Source: DASZYT01 sp035545275
Lineage (GTDB): Bacteria; Patescibacteriota; Saccharimonadia; Saccharimonadales; UBA4665
Direction: 5' to 3'
DNA: 64,000 bases
Assembly (NCBI GenBank): GCA_035545275.1
Contig: DASZYT010000004.1
Location: 123,322-187,321 of the forward strand
The translations under genes and the position numbers were made by a program. Shown here piece by piece: positions 17,753 to 26,487 of this stretch. The notes beneath the pieces are model-generated. The model did not search any database. It was not told where the DNA came from and saw only the letters and a program-made list of their open reading frames with translations. Numbering within the stretch: position 1 is the stretch's first letter; every line of letters starts with the position of its first letter.

Positions 17753-18448
17753 TCAGCGTTTTGCGGGCTCGTTCAGGCGGTGCAGCAAACGGCCGTTCCA
17801 CCAACCGGCGAAATACATGCTGCCCAGCAGTGCCCAAAACGACAGCGTGGTGCGCAGAAGCTCAGGGTATTCGTGCGGCGTAATGAGCCTGTCGGATACG
17901 TCAAACAATAAGCCGCCGGGGCTAAAGAGTACGTCCCAGCTGTTCCAACGCAGATCGCGTCCGATATAGATGGCAAAACTGCAGATGAGCAGCACGCCGG
18001 CTACCCACCACGCCGCCGTACGCCAGTGCAGCCGCTTGTCGAGCTCGCGGTGCACCAGATATAGGCTGCCGAAGCCAAGTACGATGCCCGTGAAGACGAA
18101 TGAAGCCAGCATGACTACATCAAAAAGTACGTACATCGGGTCGGCTTCCTGAAGATGGATAAAATCACTGATCATGTAGAAGCTGTTGGGCAAGAAAATG
18201 AGCCACAGGAGGCTGGCAGTAATTCCCTCCCAGCTAGACCAGCGCTTACGCCCCAGGACGTTGAGTAGCCATAGTGCGAATGCCAGCGGCAACCAGGCTA
18301 GAAACAAGTTGCCCAGCATATAGCTGAAGTCGAAACCAGTCTGACTGAAGGCGCCGTAGGTATACAACCCCAGGCTGACAAGGGTAGACACGACCAACGC
18401 GAGCAGGAACTGTTGCCTGGGTGATGACAAGCCCAATCCCTTTATCAT
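17753..18448 (-). CDS. DUF1361 family membrane protein
   Basis: This 231-aa integral membrane protein has about six helices. The family signature is visible as WLIFLPNSFYMISDFIHL and IGRDLRWNSWDVLFSPGG. The function of DUF1361 is not known. TATAAT at 18455-18460 ends 6 nt before the ATG. It lies upstream of argS on the same strand, but argS has its own -10 box. Confidence 0.85.
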   Translation of the reverse strand: MIKGLGLSSPRQQFLLALVVSTLVSLGLYTYGAFSQTGFDFSYMLGNLFLAWLPLAFALWLLNVLGRKRWSSWEGITASLLWLIFLPNSFYMISDFIHLQEADPMYVLFDVVMLASFVFTGIVLGFGSLYLVHRELDKRLHWRTAAWWVAGVLLICSFAIYIGRDLRWNSWDVLFSPGGLLFDVSDRLITPHEYPELLRTTLSFWALLGSMYFAGWWNGRLLHRLNEPAKR

Positions 18449-18487
18449 AGGCGTATTATAGCAATTCGCACCGTGCGCGGCCGTTAC

Positions 18488-19519
18488 CTATTCGGCCAGG
18501 ATTTTCTTGAGCTTCTCTACCAGATCCACAGGACTGGGGTTTAGCCCGTTCAGCAGCGCTACATACAGGCTAACAAAATCACCGAGCACCGATGCCCACA
18601 GCAGCTGCTTGAGCAGGGTGTCGCCTTCGGGTTGGACAACGATAGGGGTCGGCCGTTTACCCGACAGTAGACGTTCGCTGGCTTCGAACCGCTTTTGAAC
18701 CCGCGGATGCTCCAGGTCGCTGCGGATCTCGACGACCGCGAACGGCTTGTCTACAGGGTGGCTACTCCAGCCAATGAACTCATTGTGGTTGAACTCCGGG
18801 TACTGATTTGACCAGGCTAGGTTCTTGGCATTTTCGTTGTGCGTAATCTTCCACTTGTTGACCGCCGGCCACATCTTTGGCCCACCGTATGCGATCACTG
18901 TCTTGCCCACGATGTCGAGGGCATGCCGCTTGGCGATATTATTAGCACTGGGCACCGTCGGCAACCATGCCTGAGGCTGGTCTTTCAGCCAGTTGGCTGC
19001 CTCGTGCAGCTCGTCCAGGCTGCCAGCAGGCACCAATCCGAGTGGCTCGAACAGCTGCATGAACGCTGCCAGGAAAAAGAATGTCGCCATGCGCGGTTGG
19101 ATGTTGGACGGCAACAAGAAGAGTGGGTAACCTTTGGCCTTGGCCCGATCGGCCAACGTGCCACCGGCAGTAATCACGACGATGTGCGCACCCCTTTTTT
19201 CCGCTTCGTCGAGTGCCGACAAGGTCTCTTCCGTATTGCCGGAGTAGCTCGAAGAGATAAACAGCGTCTCTGCGCCGACGTACTGTGGCAGCGTATAGTC
19301 GCGGACGATCTCGAACGGCACAGAGAGCCGCGGCCACGACCCCAGAAATACTGCCGGTAGCGCCGAACCGCCCATACCGGCAAGAACGACGTTCTTCACC
19401 GGCCCGTCTACATAAACCTCCGTCTCGAAGTGATGGTTCAGGTATTGCCATTGTTTTTCTGCGATACCCAGGGCGTCCTCGGCATCTTTCTCATGGATAT
19501 ATTTCAAATCATCAAGCAT
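18488..19519 (-). CDS. Bifunctional phosphoglucose/phosphomannose isomerase
   Basis: This 343-aa SIS-domain enzyme interconverts glucose-6-P or mannose-6-P with fructose-6-P. GMGGSALPAVFLGSW and ISSSYSGNTEETLSALDEA are the sugar-phosphate binding motifs of the first SIS domain, and the C-terminal half (NEFIGW, PRVQKRF) matches the bifunctional PGI/PMI family rather than classic PGI. An AAAGGA Shine-Dalgarno and TATAAT about 20 nt upstream give it a short leader, unlike many neighbours. Confidence 0.9.
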   Translation of the reverse strand: MLDDLKYIHEKDAEDALGIAEKQWQYLNHHFETEVYVDGPVKNVVLAGMGGSALPAVFLGSWPRLSVPFEIVRDYTLPQYVGAETLFISSSYSGNTEETLSALDEAEKRGAHIVVITAGGTLADRAKAKGYPLFLLPSNIQPRMATFFFLAAFMQLFEPLGLVPAGSLDELHEAANWLKDQPQAWLPTVPSANNIAKRHALDIVGKTVIAYGGPKMWPAVNKWKITHNENAKNLAWSNQYPEFNHNEFIGWSSHPVDKPFAVVEIRSDLEHPRVQKRFEASERLLSGKRPTPIVVQPEGDTLLKQLLWASVLGDFVSLYVALLNGLNPSPVDLVEKLKKILAE

Positions 19520-19586
19520 GAATAGTCCTTTCTAGCTCCCATTATAACCATAGCCGCGTTGGCTTTCACGCGGTATGATGGAGGGG

Positions 19587-20198
19587 ATGTCGTTAAAACG
19601 AACAAACAACATCTTGCTGACCGCCATTATTGTGGTCAATGGTTTCACCATGCTGTCGCCTGCCTGGCCGATGGTACGTTTTTGGTGGGTGCGCCACTTT
19701 ACACATCAGCAGCAAGCCCTGGCGGTCTATACACAGCCTTCGGCGCCCACTTCGAGCGGCACTCGCAGAATAGTTAACCCCGTCCCTAGCGACAACCGGC
19801 TTATCATCCCTGAAATTGCCTTAAACGACCATTTGTACGAAGGTACCGATGCCTACACCACACTTCGTAAGGGTGTGTGGCACTGGAACCAAGGCAGCGA
19901 TCCGAGCAAAGGCGGCAACACTATTTTGCTGGGACACCGCTGGGGCTACTATCCCGATCCCACTGGCGTGTTTTACCACCTGGACCTACTCAAAAAGGGC
20001 GATAAAATAGCTGTGTACTGGCAAGGCAAACGGTACCTCTACCAGGTAGCGTTTACTGAGGTAGTCAAGCCCACCGATACACACTTGGTACAGCCTACCA
20101 GCAAACCTACCCTCACGCTTTACACCTGCACTTCGCTACTGACCGGCATCAACCGACTGTTTGTAGTTTCAAACTTAATAGAAGGTCCATCGTCATGA
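19587..20198 (+). CDS. Sortase (class E-like)
   Basis: This 203-aa membrane-bound transpeptidase links surface proteins to the wall. An N-terminal helix (about 8-30) is followed by the sortase barrel with His117 (LLGHRWG), Cys181 (TLYTCTSL) and Arg190 (INRLFVV), the full catalytic triad. TATGAT at 19574-19579 ends 7 nt before ATG 19587, so the earlier in-frame ATGs at 19575 and 19578 are rejected. The likely substrate in this window carries LANTG (24225-24716), which fits class E specificity for LAxTG. It overlaps the next small gene by 4 bp. Confidence 0.9.
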   Translation: MSLKRTNNILLTAIIVVNGFTMLSPAWPMVRFWWVRHFTHQQQALAVYTQPSAPTSSGTRRIVNPVPSDNRLIIPEIALNDHLYEGTDAYTTLRKGVWHWNQGSDPSKGGNTILLGHRWGYYPDPTGVFYHLDLLKKGDKIAVYWQGKRYLYQVAFTEVVKPTDTHLVQPTSKPTLTLYTCTSLLTGINRLFVVSNLIEGPSS

Positions 20199-20311
20199 GT
20201 GAAAAGACCAAATTTTGGCTGCTACTAGGATTACTGATAATTAGCATAGGCCTACTGCTATTTATGCGCAGCTACGCCGGTCAGAACTTTGTGACCGGTA
20301 TCAAACCATAG
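20195..20311 (+). CDS. 38-aa single-helix membrane peptide coupled to sortase
   Basis: The start ATG overlaps the sortase TGA stop (ATGA). The product MSEKTKFWLLLGLLIISIGL... has one transmembrane helix (about 7-24) and a short polar tail ending FVTGIKP. The tight coupling suggests it works with or beside the sortase; its function is unknown. Confidence 0.6.
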   Translation: MSEKTKFWLLLGLLIISIGLLLFMRSYAGQNFVTGIKP

Positions 20312-20320
20312 GTCATACGC

Positions 20321-20800
20321 CTACTGGAAATTAGCGCCGACGAGCGAGCCGTACCACGTACTGCCGCCGTCAAGCGATTCAAACACCAAGACATCTACAG
20401 CACTTGCGGTAGTCGTGAGTGTCGGTGCGGTACCACCCGCCCATTTCACGCTGCCGGGCCAGGTTACTGCGTGGCTACCTGTGGCATCTTGGCTCAAGTA
20501 GAGCCCGAACGAGCACGCCTTGCCATTCGTGGCACCGCTGAACGTAAACGTGACATCGCCGGTCATGGTCACATTGAACACGTTACCATTAGCCAGGTCG
20601 AGCGTCGTCGCGCCAGTGGCAGCGCTATTGGTTGACACAGCTTCCGCACCACCCCCAGTGGTTAAAGCTGCTGGTGCGTTGTTCCACTTGGCCGTGGCCG
20701 TGTTATATTCTAAGAATTGTCCGGTAGCTGGGTTGCTCAGGGCTACATCTGATGATGTAGAGATCGAGCTACTGCCACCACCGCCTCCTCCGAATGACAT
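20321..20800 (-). CDS. Tail-fibre-like repetitive protein
   Basis: This 159-aa protein has a Gly/Ser-rich start and Thr/Ala/Gly-rich beta-pattern sequence (TTLDLANGNVFNVTMTGDVTFTFSG, SHAVTWPGSVKW) as in phage tail-fibre and appendage proteins. It has no signal peptide. AAGGGAG lies before the ATG. It is the last gene of the operon 22065-20321. It is likely a partner of the 20818 protein; whether it is exported, and by what route, is not visible. Confidence 0.65.
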   Translation of the reverse strand: MSFGGGGGGSSSISTSSDVALSNPATGQFLEYNTATAKWNNAPAALTTGGGAEAVSTNSAATGATTLDLANGNVFNVTMTGDVTFTFSGATNGKACSFGLYLSQDATGSHAVTWPGSVKWAGGTAPTLTTTASAVDVLVFESLDGGSTWYGSLVGANFQ

Positions 20801-20817
20801 ATGCTATCTCCCTTCCG

Positions 20818-21765
20818 TTAGACGCGGTACCAATTGGTGCCGTCACTTAAGTAATCTTGGCTTTGGTATTGGCTGTTGATAGTGTCAGTACCCACGCCAC
20901 TTGCATCAATGTACGAACCGGCTGGAGCTGCTACCTGCACGGAGTTTCCGGCTGTGTTCAGTCGTTTTACCCGTACGAAACCGCTGGCGACTGGGGTTGG
21001 CAACGTGATGGTAATGCCGGCTGAGGTTGAATCTGCAAATACAAAGTCGAGGTTGCTCGCGGTATAGTCAGCTGTCTTGGAAACAAAGTTGAAAGTATAG
21101 CCACCACTACCACCGCCGGCTACCGTACCCCATGATACGTTGGTGCCGTCAGTAGTCAGGTACTTGCCGCTGTTGCTGGTCTGAGAGGGGAGGATAGCGT
21201 TGGCAGCGCCGGCTTGCGTCGTAGCGCCCGTACCACCTTGGGATAATGTAAAGGTGCCGGAAGTAACGTCAGATGCTGCCAGTGATACTGCTCCTGTCTT
21301 GCCGGCCACACTTGTCACTGGTGCGCTCGCTGGGGTGCTCCATGATGCGGCCGAACTGCTTGAGGCAGTCAGAACTTGCCCGTTGCTAGGTGTACCACTG
21401 ACCGCTACGCCGTTAACGCCGGATACGCGAGGTGCTGAAGCCACTGATCCAGTGCCAGCCAAGTCGCCGGCCAGCTGCACCAGACCTTTGGTAGAAGCAT
21501 CGGCATCTGGCACGCTGCCCGCGCCGGTCACGGTAGCGGGTGCCCAGCTACTGGACGCCCCGTCATATACCAATGACTGGCCGTCGGTCGGTGCACTGCT
21601 GGATACGGTTTTTCCTTGAAGTTTTGTCGCATTACCGATACCGGTGAGCGTACCGTCGTTGCGGATCTTCAGCGATCCATCACTGTTGTGTTCTACGTCT
21701 AGGAACGAGTTAAGCACTTGCCCCCAAGTACCATCATCGCCACCAGGGGTAGGTAATCGGGCCAT
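20818..21765 (-). CDS. Tail-fibre-like protein
   Basis: This 315-aa protein starts MARLPTPGGDDGTWGQVLNSFLDVEHN, an opening typical of phage tail/fibre proteins. It has low-complexity Ser/Thr/Ala/Gly repeats (SSTKGLVQLAGDLAGTG-like, TLSQGGTGATT) and ends in a beta-rich domain (ITITLPTPVASGFVRVKRLN...). The repeated QGGTGATT motif is common in tail fibres. An AGGAGG Shine-Dalgarno lies in the end of the upstream gene. No other phage genes surround it, so it may be a domesticated surface fibre. Confidence 0.7.
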   Translation of the reverse strand: MARLPTPGGDDGTWGQVLNSFLDVEHNSDGSLKIRNDGTLTGIGNATKLQGKTVSSSAPTDGQSLVYDGASSSWAPATVTGAGSVPDADASTKGLVQLAGDLAGTGSVASAPRVSGVNGVAVSGTPSNGQVLTASSSSAASWSTPASAPVTSVAGKTGAVSLAASDVTSGTFTLSQGGTGATTQAGAANAILPSQTSNSGKYLTTDGTNVSWGTVAGGGSGGYTFNFVSKTADYTASNLDFVFADSTSAGITITLPTPVASGFVRVKRLNTAGNSVQVAAPAGSYIDASGVGTDTINSQYQSQDYLSDGTNWYRV

Positions 21766-21768
21766 AGT

Positions 21769-22065
21769 TTAGTCCTCCTGACTATTTTTCGTTAGTTTAG
21801 CATAAGCGCTATCGTCTTGCATCTTTTGGTTTGAAACTTTCGGTTTGCGGCGTACAAAACGCACCACTAAGGCACAGAATATAAGGAAAGCGGCAACGCT
21901 TATGACAAGCAATGCGGCCGTGCCGGTGTCAATCAGGGTTGAACCGCCGCCACTGCTACCCGTGGAGCCGCCCGTACTCGTGCCCGTTGTAGAGGTGCCA
22001 TTATAATTGTTTGTGTTATAGGTGCTCGACCCGTAGGTGGAGGCGAAAAAGTAATAGTTTTGCAT
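21769..22065 (-). CDS. Small surface-anchored membrane protein
   Basis: This 98-aa protein has a Tyr/Ser/Thr/Asn/Gly-rich N-terminal half, one strong transmembrane helix (about 48-68), then RRKPK and a polar cytoplasmic tail. The charge pattern predicts N-out, C-in. It is first in a three-gene unit with the two fibre-like proteins and could be their membrane anchor (inference). Confidence 0.6.
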   Translation of the reverse strand: MQNYYFFASTYGSSTYNTNNYNGTSTTGTSTGGSTGSSGGGSTLIDTGTAALLVISVAAFLIFCALVVRFVRRKPKVSNQKMQDDSAYAKLTKNSQED

Positions 22066-22152
22066 AGTAATTTTCAGCTTTACCTATTGAAGGTGTTTAC
22101 GCTTATGATATTATAACTATGCAAACAATATAACAAGGGCTAAGGTGCAACT

Positions 22153-22362
22153 ATGTTATCGAATGTAGCATTTTTAGATCTCAGTACGCCGGATCTTATC
22201 ATTATTCTGGCAATCGTACTGTTGATTTTCGGCGGCAAGAAACTGCCGGAGCTTTCTCGCAGTCTCGGCAGCTCAATGCGTGAATTACGAAAGGGCATAA
22301 ATGACGGCGGGGCGCAAAAACAAAAATCAAACGACGAGAGCAACAACCAAGAAACGGCGTAA
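22153..22362 (+). CDS. tatA: Sec-independent translocase TatA
   Basis: This 69-aa protein has a short N-terminal transmembrane helix (about 13-27), the FGGKKLPELSRSLGSSMRELRKG amphipathic helix and a polar Gln/Asn tail, the standard TatA/E architecture. The 62-bp overlap with tatC couples their translation. With TatC it forms a minimal two-component Tat pathway for folded proteins; no tatB is seen. Confidence 0.93.
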   Translation: MLSNVAFLDLSTPDLIIILAIVLLIFGGKKLPELSRSLGSSMRELRKGINDGGAQKQKSNDESNNQETA

Positions 22363-23332
22363 TTCCGCCGAAGACCGGCTGCAGCCCTTCATCGAGCACG
22401 TCCGCGAACTTAGGCGGCGGGTATTTTATATTGCCCTGTCTATTGTTGCGTTCAGTATTGCTGCCTACGCGGTAGAGCATCAGCTTATCAACTTTTTGCT
22501 CAAGCCGTCCAACGGGCAGCAATTTATTTATACTTCCCCTGTAGGGGGGCTTAATTTCCTATTCAAGGTCTGTCTGTACGTAGGCATAGCTGCCAGTTTG
22601 CCAGTAATCGTCTACCAATTTTTGCGCTACGTCGAGCCCTTGCTCAAGCGCTCATCGACCCGCTTTATTTACTGGGGCACCTTCTCCTCGGGTGTATTAG
22701 CACTTGTAGGCATGGCGTTCGGCTACTTTATCGGCTTGCCGGCAGCGCTGCACTTTTTGCTGCACCAGTTCCATACCGCCCAAATCCACCCCTTGCTCAC
22801 CATCGACGAGTACATGTCGTTTGTCACGCTGTATATGTTTGGCTCAGCCCTGATGTTCCAGGTGCCGCTTATCGTACTCTTCATCAACCGCATCAAGCCC
22901 ATGACGCCCCAGAAGCTACTGCATTATGAAAAGTGGGTGCTTATTTTATCGTTTGTGCTGGCATTTATTATGGATCCCACTCCCAACGTTATCGATCAGG
23001 TATTTATCGCCCTGCCCATCGTGCTGAGCTATCAGCTGAGCATTGGGGTCATTTGGTGGCAACACTCGCACAGCCGACGTACCAAAGTTTCTCAACTACG
23101 CGCCCAGGATGCTACCGCACAAGCCGAACGCCTGGAGCGAGCCAGCCATTTACGCCCCCTGGTAGCGTCTTCCCCCTTGCCGGTTGCCGAAGCACCAGCG
23201 GCTCCTGCGCCGGTAGCTTTAGCGTCGTCGTCCACCCTTGCAGCGCGCATGTCACGGCCTTCCCGCACGTATGATTCGCCTATGTTTACGCGGGCTTATT
23301 CCCTGCCACGCCGGCCCTACATAGACATCTGA
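22301..23332 (+). CDS. tatC: Sec-independent translocase TatC
   Basis: This 343-aa six-helix protein recognises Tat signals. RLQPFIEHVRELRRRVFYIALS (start of helix 1), FLRYVEPLLKRSSTR and IMDPTPNVIDQVFIALPIVLSYQLS are family hallmarks. The core ends near residue 250; a 90-residue cytoplasmic tail rich in Ala/Pro/Ser is unusual for the family. The ATG lies inside tatA, with AAAGGG just before it. Confidence 0.93.
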   Translation: MTAGRKNKNQTTRATTKKRRNSAEDRLQPFIEHVRELRRRVFYIALSIVAFSIAAYAVEHQLINFLLKPSNGQQFIYTSPVGGLNFLFKVCLYVGIAASLPVIVYQFLRYVEPLLKRSSTRFIYWGTFSSGVLALVGMAFGYFIGLPAALHFLLHQFHTAQIHPLLTIDEYMSFVTLYMFGSALMFQVPLIVLFINRIKPMTPQKLLHYEKWVLILSFVLAFIMDPTPNVIDQVFIALPIVLSYQLSIGVIWWQHSHSRRTKVSQLRAQDATAQAERLERASHLRPLVASSPLPVAEAPAAPAPVALASSSTLAARMSRPSRTYDSPMFTRAYSLPRRPYIDI

Positions 23333-23351
23333 TTTTCTAAGCATAAACGGC

Positions 23352-23380
23352 TTGACATAACGGTGGCGTTGGGCTATTAT
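23352..23380 (+). promoter_or_regulatory. Sigma-70 promoter for the 59-aa Tat-like peptide
   Basis: TTGACA (23352-23357) and TATTAT (23375-23380) are separated by exactly 17 bp, one of the best -35/-10 pairs in the window. The leader would be about 33 nt without an obvious Shine-Dalgarno. Confidence 0.75.
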
Positions 23381-23420
23381 TCGCTACGTATCCTACAAAC
23401 ATAAAAAACAAACTAAAATT

Positions 23421-23600
23421 ATGGCAAAACCTATAGACACACTGCTCCAGAAGGAGATGTCGCGCAAGGAGTTTATGACTACCGTCGGCTTCGGCGTTGC
23501 CTCTCTGCTGGGCTTCTCAACCGTGTTGCGGCTTTTGGGCCACGGCTCCAAACTGCAGCAAAGCGGTCGGGGCTACAGCTCTGGCGCATACGGCAAATAA
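23421..23600 (+). CDS. 59-aa peptide with Tat-like signal
   Basis: MAKPIDTLLQKEMSRKEFMT is followed by a hydrophobic stretch (about 21-38) and a Gly/Ser-rich tail. SRKEFM resembles the twin-arginine consensus SRRxFLK with Lys for the second Arg, and the helix is only moderately hydrophobic, as in Tat signals. It lies directly behind tatC with its own promoter. It may be a tiny Tat substrate or an accessory membrane peptide. Confidence 0.6.
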   Translation: MAKPIDTLLQKEMSRKEFMTTVGFGVASLLGFSTVLRLLGHGSKLQQSGRGYSSGAYGK

Positions 23601-23688
23601 GCTCTAAATGCATCTACCTCAAGCGCGTGCACACGCACGCTGCTTTGTGGTATAGTGCTTATGAACAGTTAACTACGTGGGGGTGGAT

Positions 23689-24192
23689 ATGATGTTTGGA
23701 CACACAAACGATGATAATCAACAAATACAGGACAACGGCACCGTTACAGCTCCGTCAGCTCCCGAGCCAGTAGCCGACGGCACACTGGCACATGATGATA
23801 ACCAGGTTGACGTACCATCTGTCACGCAGCCTTCTGCTGACGACTTCTTGCCCTCTCCCAGTGAACCCCCAGCGCGCGATGAACAGCCAGAGCTGGCATT
23901 GCCTGCCCACACTGACGACGATGCTGCTAGTGACGCTGGCGACTCCGGCCAATTACTTGGCTTGAAGCAACAAGCCCTGCAACAGCTTAGCCCTCTACTC
24001 AACCACCTCGATCAAAGCCCAGAGGAGAAGTTCCGTACTACCATGATGATGATCCAAGCTACCGACAATCAAGATCTCATCAAGACAGCTTACGAAGCCG
24101 CCCAGCAAATATCTGACGAAAAGGCTAAGGCCCAAGCCTTGCTCGACATCGTCAACGAAATCAACTACTTCACGCAGCACCCTTCAGCTTAG
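23689..24192 (+). CDS. Hypothetical acidic protein
   Basis: The protein is 167 aa from ATG 23689, which has a GGGGGTGG sequence just upstream (an in-frame GTG at 23677 is less likely). Residues 1-85 are acidic, Pro/Asp-rich and probably disordered; the C-terminal 75 residues are helical (EEKFRTTMMMIQATDNQDLIKTAYEAAQQI). It has no signal or membrane segment and I do not recognise the family. A TATAGT box lies about 40 nt upstream. Confidence 0.65.
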   Translation: MMFGHTNDDNQQIQDNGTVTAPSAPEPVADGTLAHDDNQVDVPSVTQPSADDFLPSPSEPPARDEQPELALPAHTDDDAASDAGDSGQLLGLKQQALQQLSPLLNHLDQSPEEKFRTTMMMIQATDNQDLIKTAYEAAQQISDEKAKAQALLDIVNEINYFTQHPSA

Positions 24193-24224
24193 ACCCCTAG
24201 AGGAGAGCAGACCGAGACTTTGGC

Positions 24225-24716
24225 TTAGCGTGTAGCGCGCCGGCGTAAGTACAGTTCGTAGACCACCACGCCTACCACAATAGCGCCCGCAAACACAGCT
24301 ACGGTGTCGCCCGGCCCGGTGTTGGCTAGTTGTTGGTTGCTGCCGTTCTGGGGTGCCTTTTGCCCGGCAGCACTTCCTACAGGCTGAGTACTTTTATTGT
24401 CATTATTGGTCGAGGGAGTACTGGTGCTATTGCCAGATTGAGAACCGCTGGGTGGGGGCACGGCTGAGTTGCCATTTACGCCTCCAGACGAGCTAGCAGC
24501 TGGCGGCGAAGAGGGTTTGTTCTTGGATGTATCAGTCGAGTTCCATGGGCCCAAAAAGTATACTGCCAGGCCAATGCCTATCACGAGTAGCACCACAATC
24601 ACCCACCTGCCCCAGCGCCATAACGCTGGCTGAGCCGTGCTGGCGGAGCCTTCGTAATACGGCTGGAGTTCCGGTGGTACTTCCACCGTCTTGTTTTGAC
24701 GTCCAAACAATTTCAT
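24225..24716 (-). CDS. Sortase substrate with LANTG sorting signal
   Basis: This 163-aa protein has an N-terminal transmembrane helix (about 37-55), a Ser/Thr/Asn/Pro spacer, then LANTG (130-134), a hydrophobic helix and the positive tail RRRATR, a complete cell-wall sorting signal. LAxTG is the motif of class E sortases, and a class E-like sortase is encoded at 19587. Having membrane helices at both ends is unusual for a substrate. TAAAAT at 24723-24728 ends 6 nt before the ATG. Confidence 0.8.
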   Translation of the reverse strand: MKLFGRQNKTVEVPPELQPYYEGSASTAQPALWRWGRWVIVVLLVIGIGLAVYFLGPWNSTDTSKNKPSSPPAASSSGGVNGNSAVPPPSGSQSGNSTSTPSTNNDNKSTQPVGSAAGQKAPQNGSNQQLANTGPGDTVAVFAGAIVVGVVVYELYLRRRATR

Positions 24717-24762
24717 GACTTTATTTTACTACCCAAGCGCACCACTGCAAGCACAAGCGACT

Positions 24763-24787
24763 TAAAAAGCGGCCCCCCGGGACCGTT
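24763..24787 (-). terminator. groEL terminator
   Basis: On the minus strand AACGGTCCC pairs with GGGCCGCT (G-U allowed) and is followed by TTTT, just past groEL. Confidence 0.65.
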
Positions 24788-24814
24788 TTTATAAATGAGT
24801 TAGATGGGTATCGG

Positions 24815-26476
24815 CTAAAAGCCCATGCCTCCGCCCATGCCTGACATGTCGGGCGCGGCGGGCTTTTCCTTTTCCGGTACGTCCACCACAAGAGCTCCCA
24901 TGGTCATGCTGGTACCGGCAATACTGACAGCGTTCAGGATGGCTTCCTTTGTCACCCGGGTCGGATCAACGACACCGACCGCCTTCAGGTCAACAAGTTT
25001 AGTGGGATCGTTAACGTCTACCCCTTGGCCTTCCTTGCCTTTCATGATTTGAGGCAACCATTCATCGGCATTTATACCGCTGTTGGTCGTCAGAATTCTA
25101 AATGGCTGCATGAGAGCGTTAACAAGGATCGCATAACCCGCCTCAATCGTACTGTCTTTCCCGTTATTAGTGTCATTTTTGAAAAGTTTGTTAGCGAGGT
25201 TCACGAGCGTTACACCGCCGCCGGGCACGATACCTTCGGCCAGAGCCGCTTTCACGGCCGCCACGGCGTCGTCCACGCGGAATTTCTTTTCCTCTATCTC
25301 GGTCTCGGTGGCACCACCGACTTTGATGACGGCAACTTTGCCCTGCAGTGCCGCGCGGCGCTTCTCTAGGTTCTCCTTGTCGTACTCACTGGTGGCTGCA
25401 TCGGCCTGAGCAGTAATCTGCTTGATGCGAGCGTTGATTTCGGCTGCAGAGCCGCCACCCTCGATGATGGTCGTCTCGTCTTTGGTAACGATAATCTTGC
25501 GGGCGGAGCCGACCACATTCAGGTCTACGTTCTCGAAGCTCATACCGGTGTCATCGGTGATCACCTCCCCACCAGTCAGCACGGCAATGTCGTTCAGGAT
25601 GTCTTTACGGCGGTCACCAAAGGCTGGCGCCTTGATGGCAACGGTGTTGAATACACCCTTCAGGCGGTTCAATATCAGCGTCCCGAGCGCTTCGCCCTCG
25701 ACGTCCTCACAAATCAGCACCAGGTCTTTCTTGCCAGCCTGCGCAAGCTTCTCGAGCAAGGGCAAAAACTCTTGGATAGAGCTGATTTTCTTATCAGTAA
25801 TCACTACGGCTGGCTTGTCGTAAACGGCTTCCATGCGGGCAGTGTCGGTCACCATGTACGGGCTCACAAAGCCGCGGTCAAAGGTAAAGCCTTCCACCAC
25901 TTCGCTCTCGAGCGCCAGGCCCTGGCCCTCTTCCACCGTTACCACGCCGTCTTTGCCGACTTTGTCGATAACATCAGCAATCAGATTGCCAATTTCGCTG
26001 TCGCCAGCAGAGATAGTCGCAACTTCCGCCACGCGGCTCTTCTTGCCCTGAATGTCTTCACTCATGGTCGACAGCTTGGCAATGACTTCCTCTGCGGCTG
26101 CCTCCAAACCCTTGCGCAGCTGCATGGGGTTGTGCCCGGCAGCGATAAGCTTGTTGGCTTCGTTTAGGATGTGGTAGGTCAGCACCGTCACGGTAGTAGT
26201 GCCATCACCTGCCACGTCGTTCATCTTGTTGGCGGCCTGCTTAATGAGCTCGGCACCCACCTTGTAGCCCAACGTCTCGTCGTCAACGTCAGCAATCTCG
26301 ACGCCCTTCGCGACTGTCACACCGTCGTGCGTGACGGTTGGAGCACCGTAGCTCTTGCTAATGACTACGTTGCGACCCTTCGGACCCATGGTAGTCTTTA
26401 CCGCGTTGTATAAAACCTCTGCACCGCTCAAGATCCGGCGGCGGGCATCATCGTCATAAAATACTTTCTTTGCCAT
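24815..26476 (-). CDS. groEL: Chaperonin GroEL
   Basis: This 553-aa 60-kDa chaperonin folds proteins in the GroEL-GroES chamber. TMGPKGRNVVI, AGDGTTTVTVL (ATP site) and the GGMGGGMGF tail are conserved. The start is ATG 26476 (a TTG one codon upstream is ignored), with a GGAGG Shine-Dalgarno. It follows groES by 11 nt in a groES-groEL operon controlled by the CIRCE element at 26788-26814. Confidence 0.98.
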   Translation of the reverse strand: MAKKVFYDDDARRRILSGAEVLYNAVKTTMGPKGRNVVISKSYGAPTVTHDGVTVAKGVEIADVDDETLGYKVGAELIKQAANKMNDVAGDGTTTVTVLTYHILNEANKLIAAGHNPMQLRKGLEAAAEEVIAKLSTMSEDIQGKKSRVAEVATISAGDSEIGNLIADVIDKVGKDGVVTVEEGQGLALESEVVEGFTFDRGFVSPYMVTDTARMEAVYDKPAVVITDKKISSIQEFLPLLEKLAQAGKKDLVLICEDVEGEALGTLILNRLKGVFNTVAIKAPAFGDRRKDILNDIAVLTGGEVITDDTGMSFENVDLNVVGSARKIIVTKDETTIIEGGGSAAEINARIKQITAQADAATSEYDKENLEKRRAALQGKVAVIKVGGATETEIEEKKFRVDDAVAAVKAALAEGIVPGGGVTLVNLANKLFKNDTNNGKDSTIEAGYAILVNALMQPFRILTTNSGINADEWLPQIMKGKEGQGVDVNDPTKLVDLKAVGVVDPTRVTKEAILNAVSIAGTSMTMGALVVDVPEKEKPAAPDMSGMGGGMGF

Positions 26477-26487
26477 CAAAAACCTCC

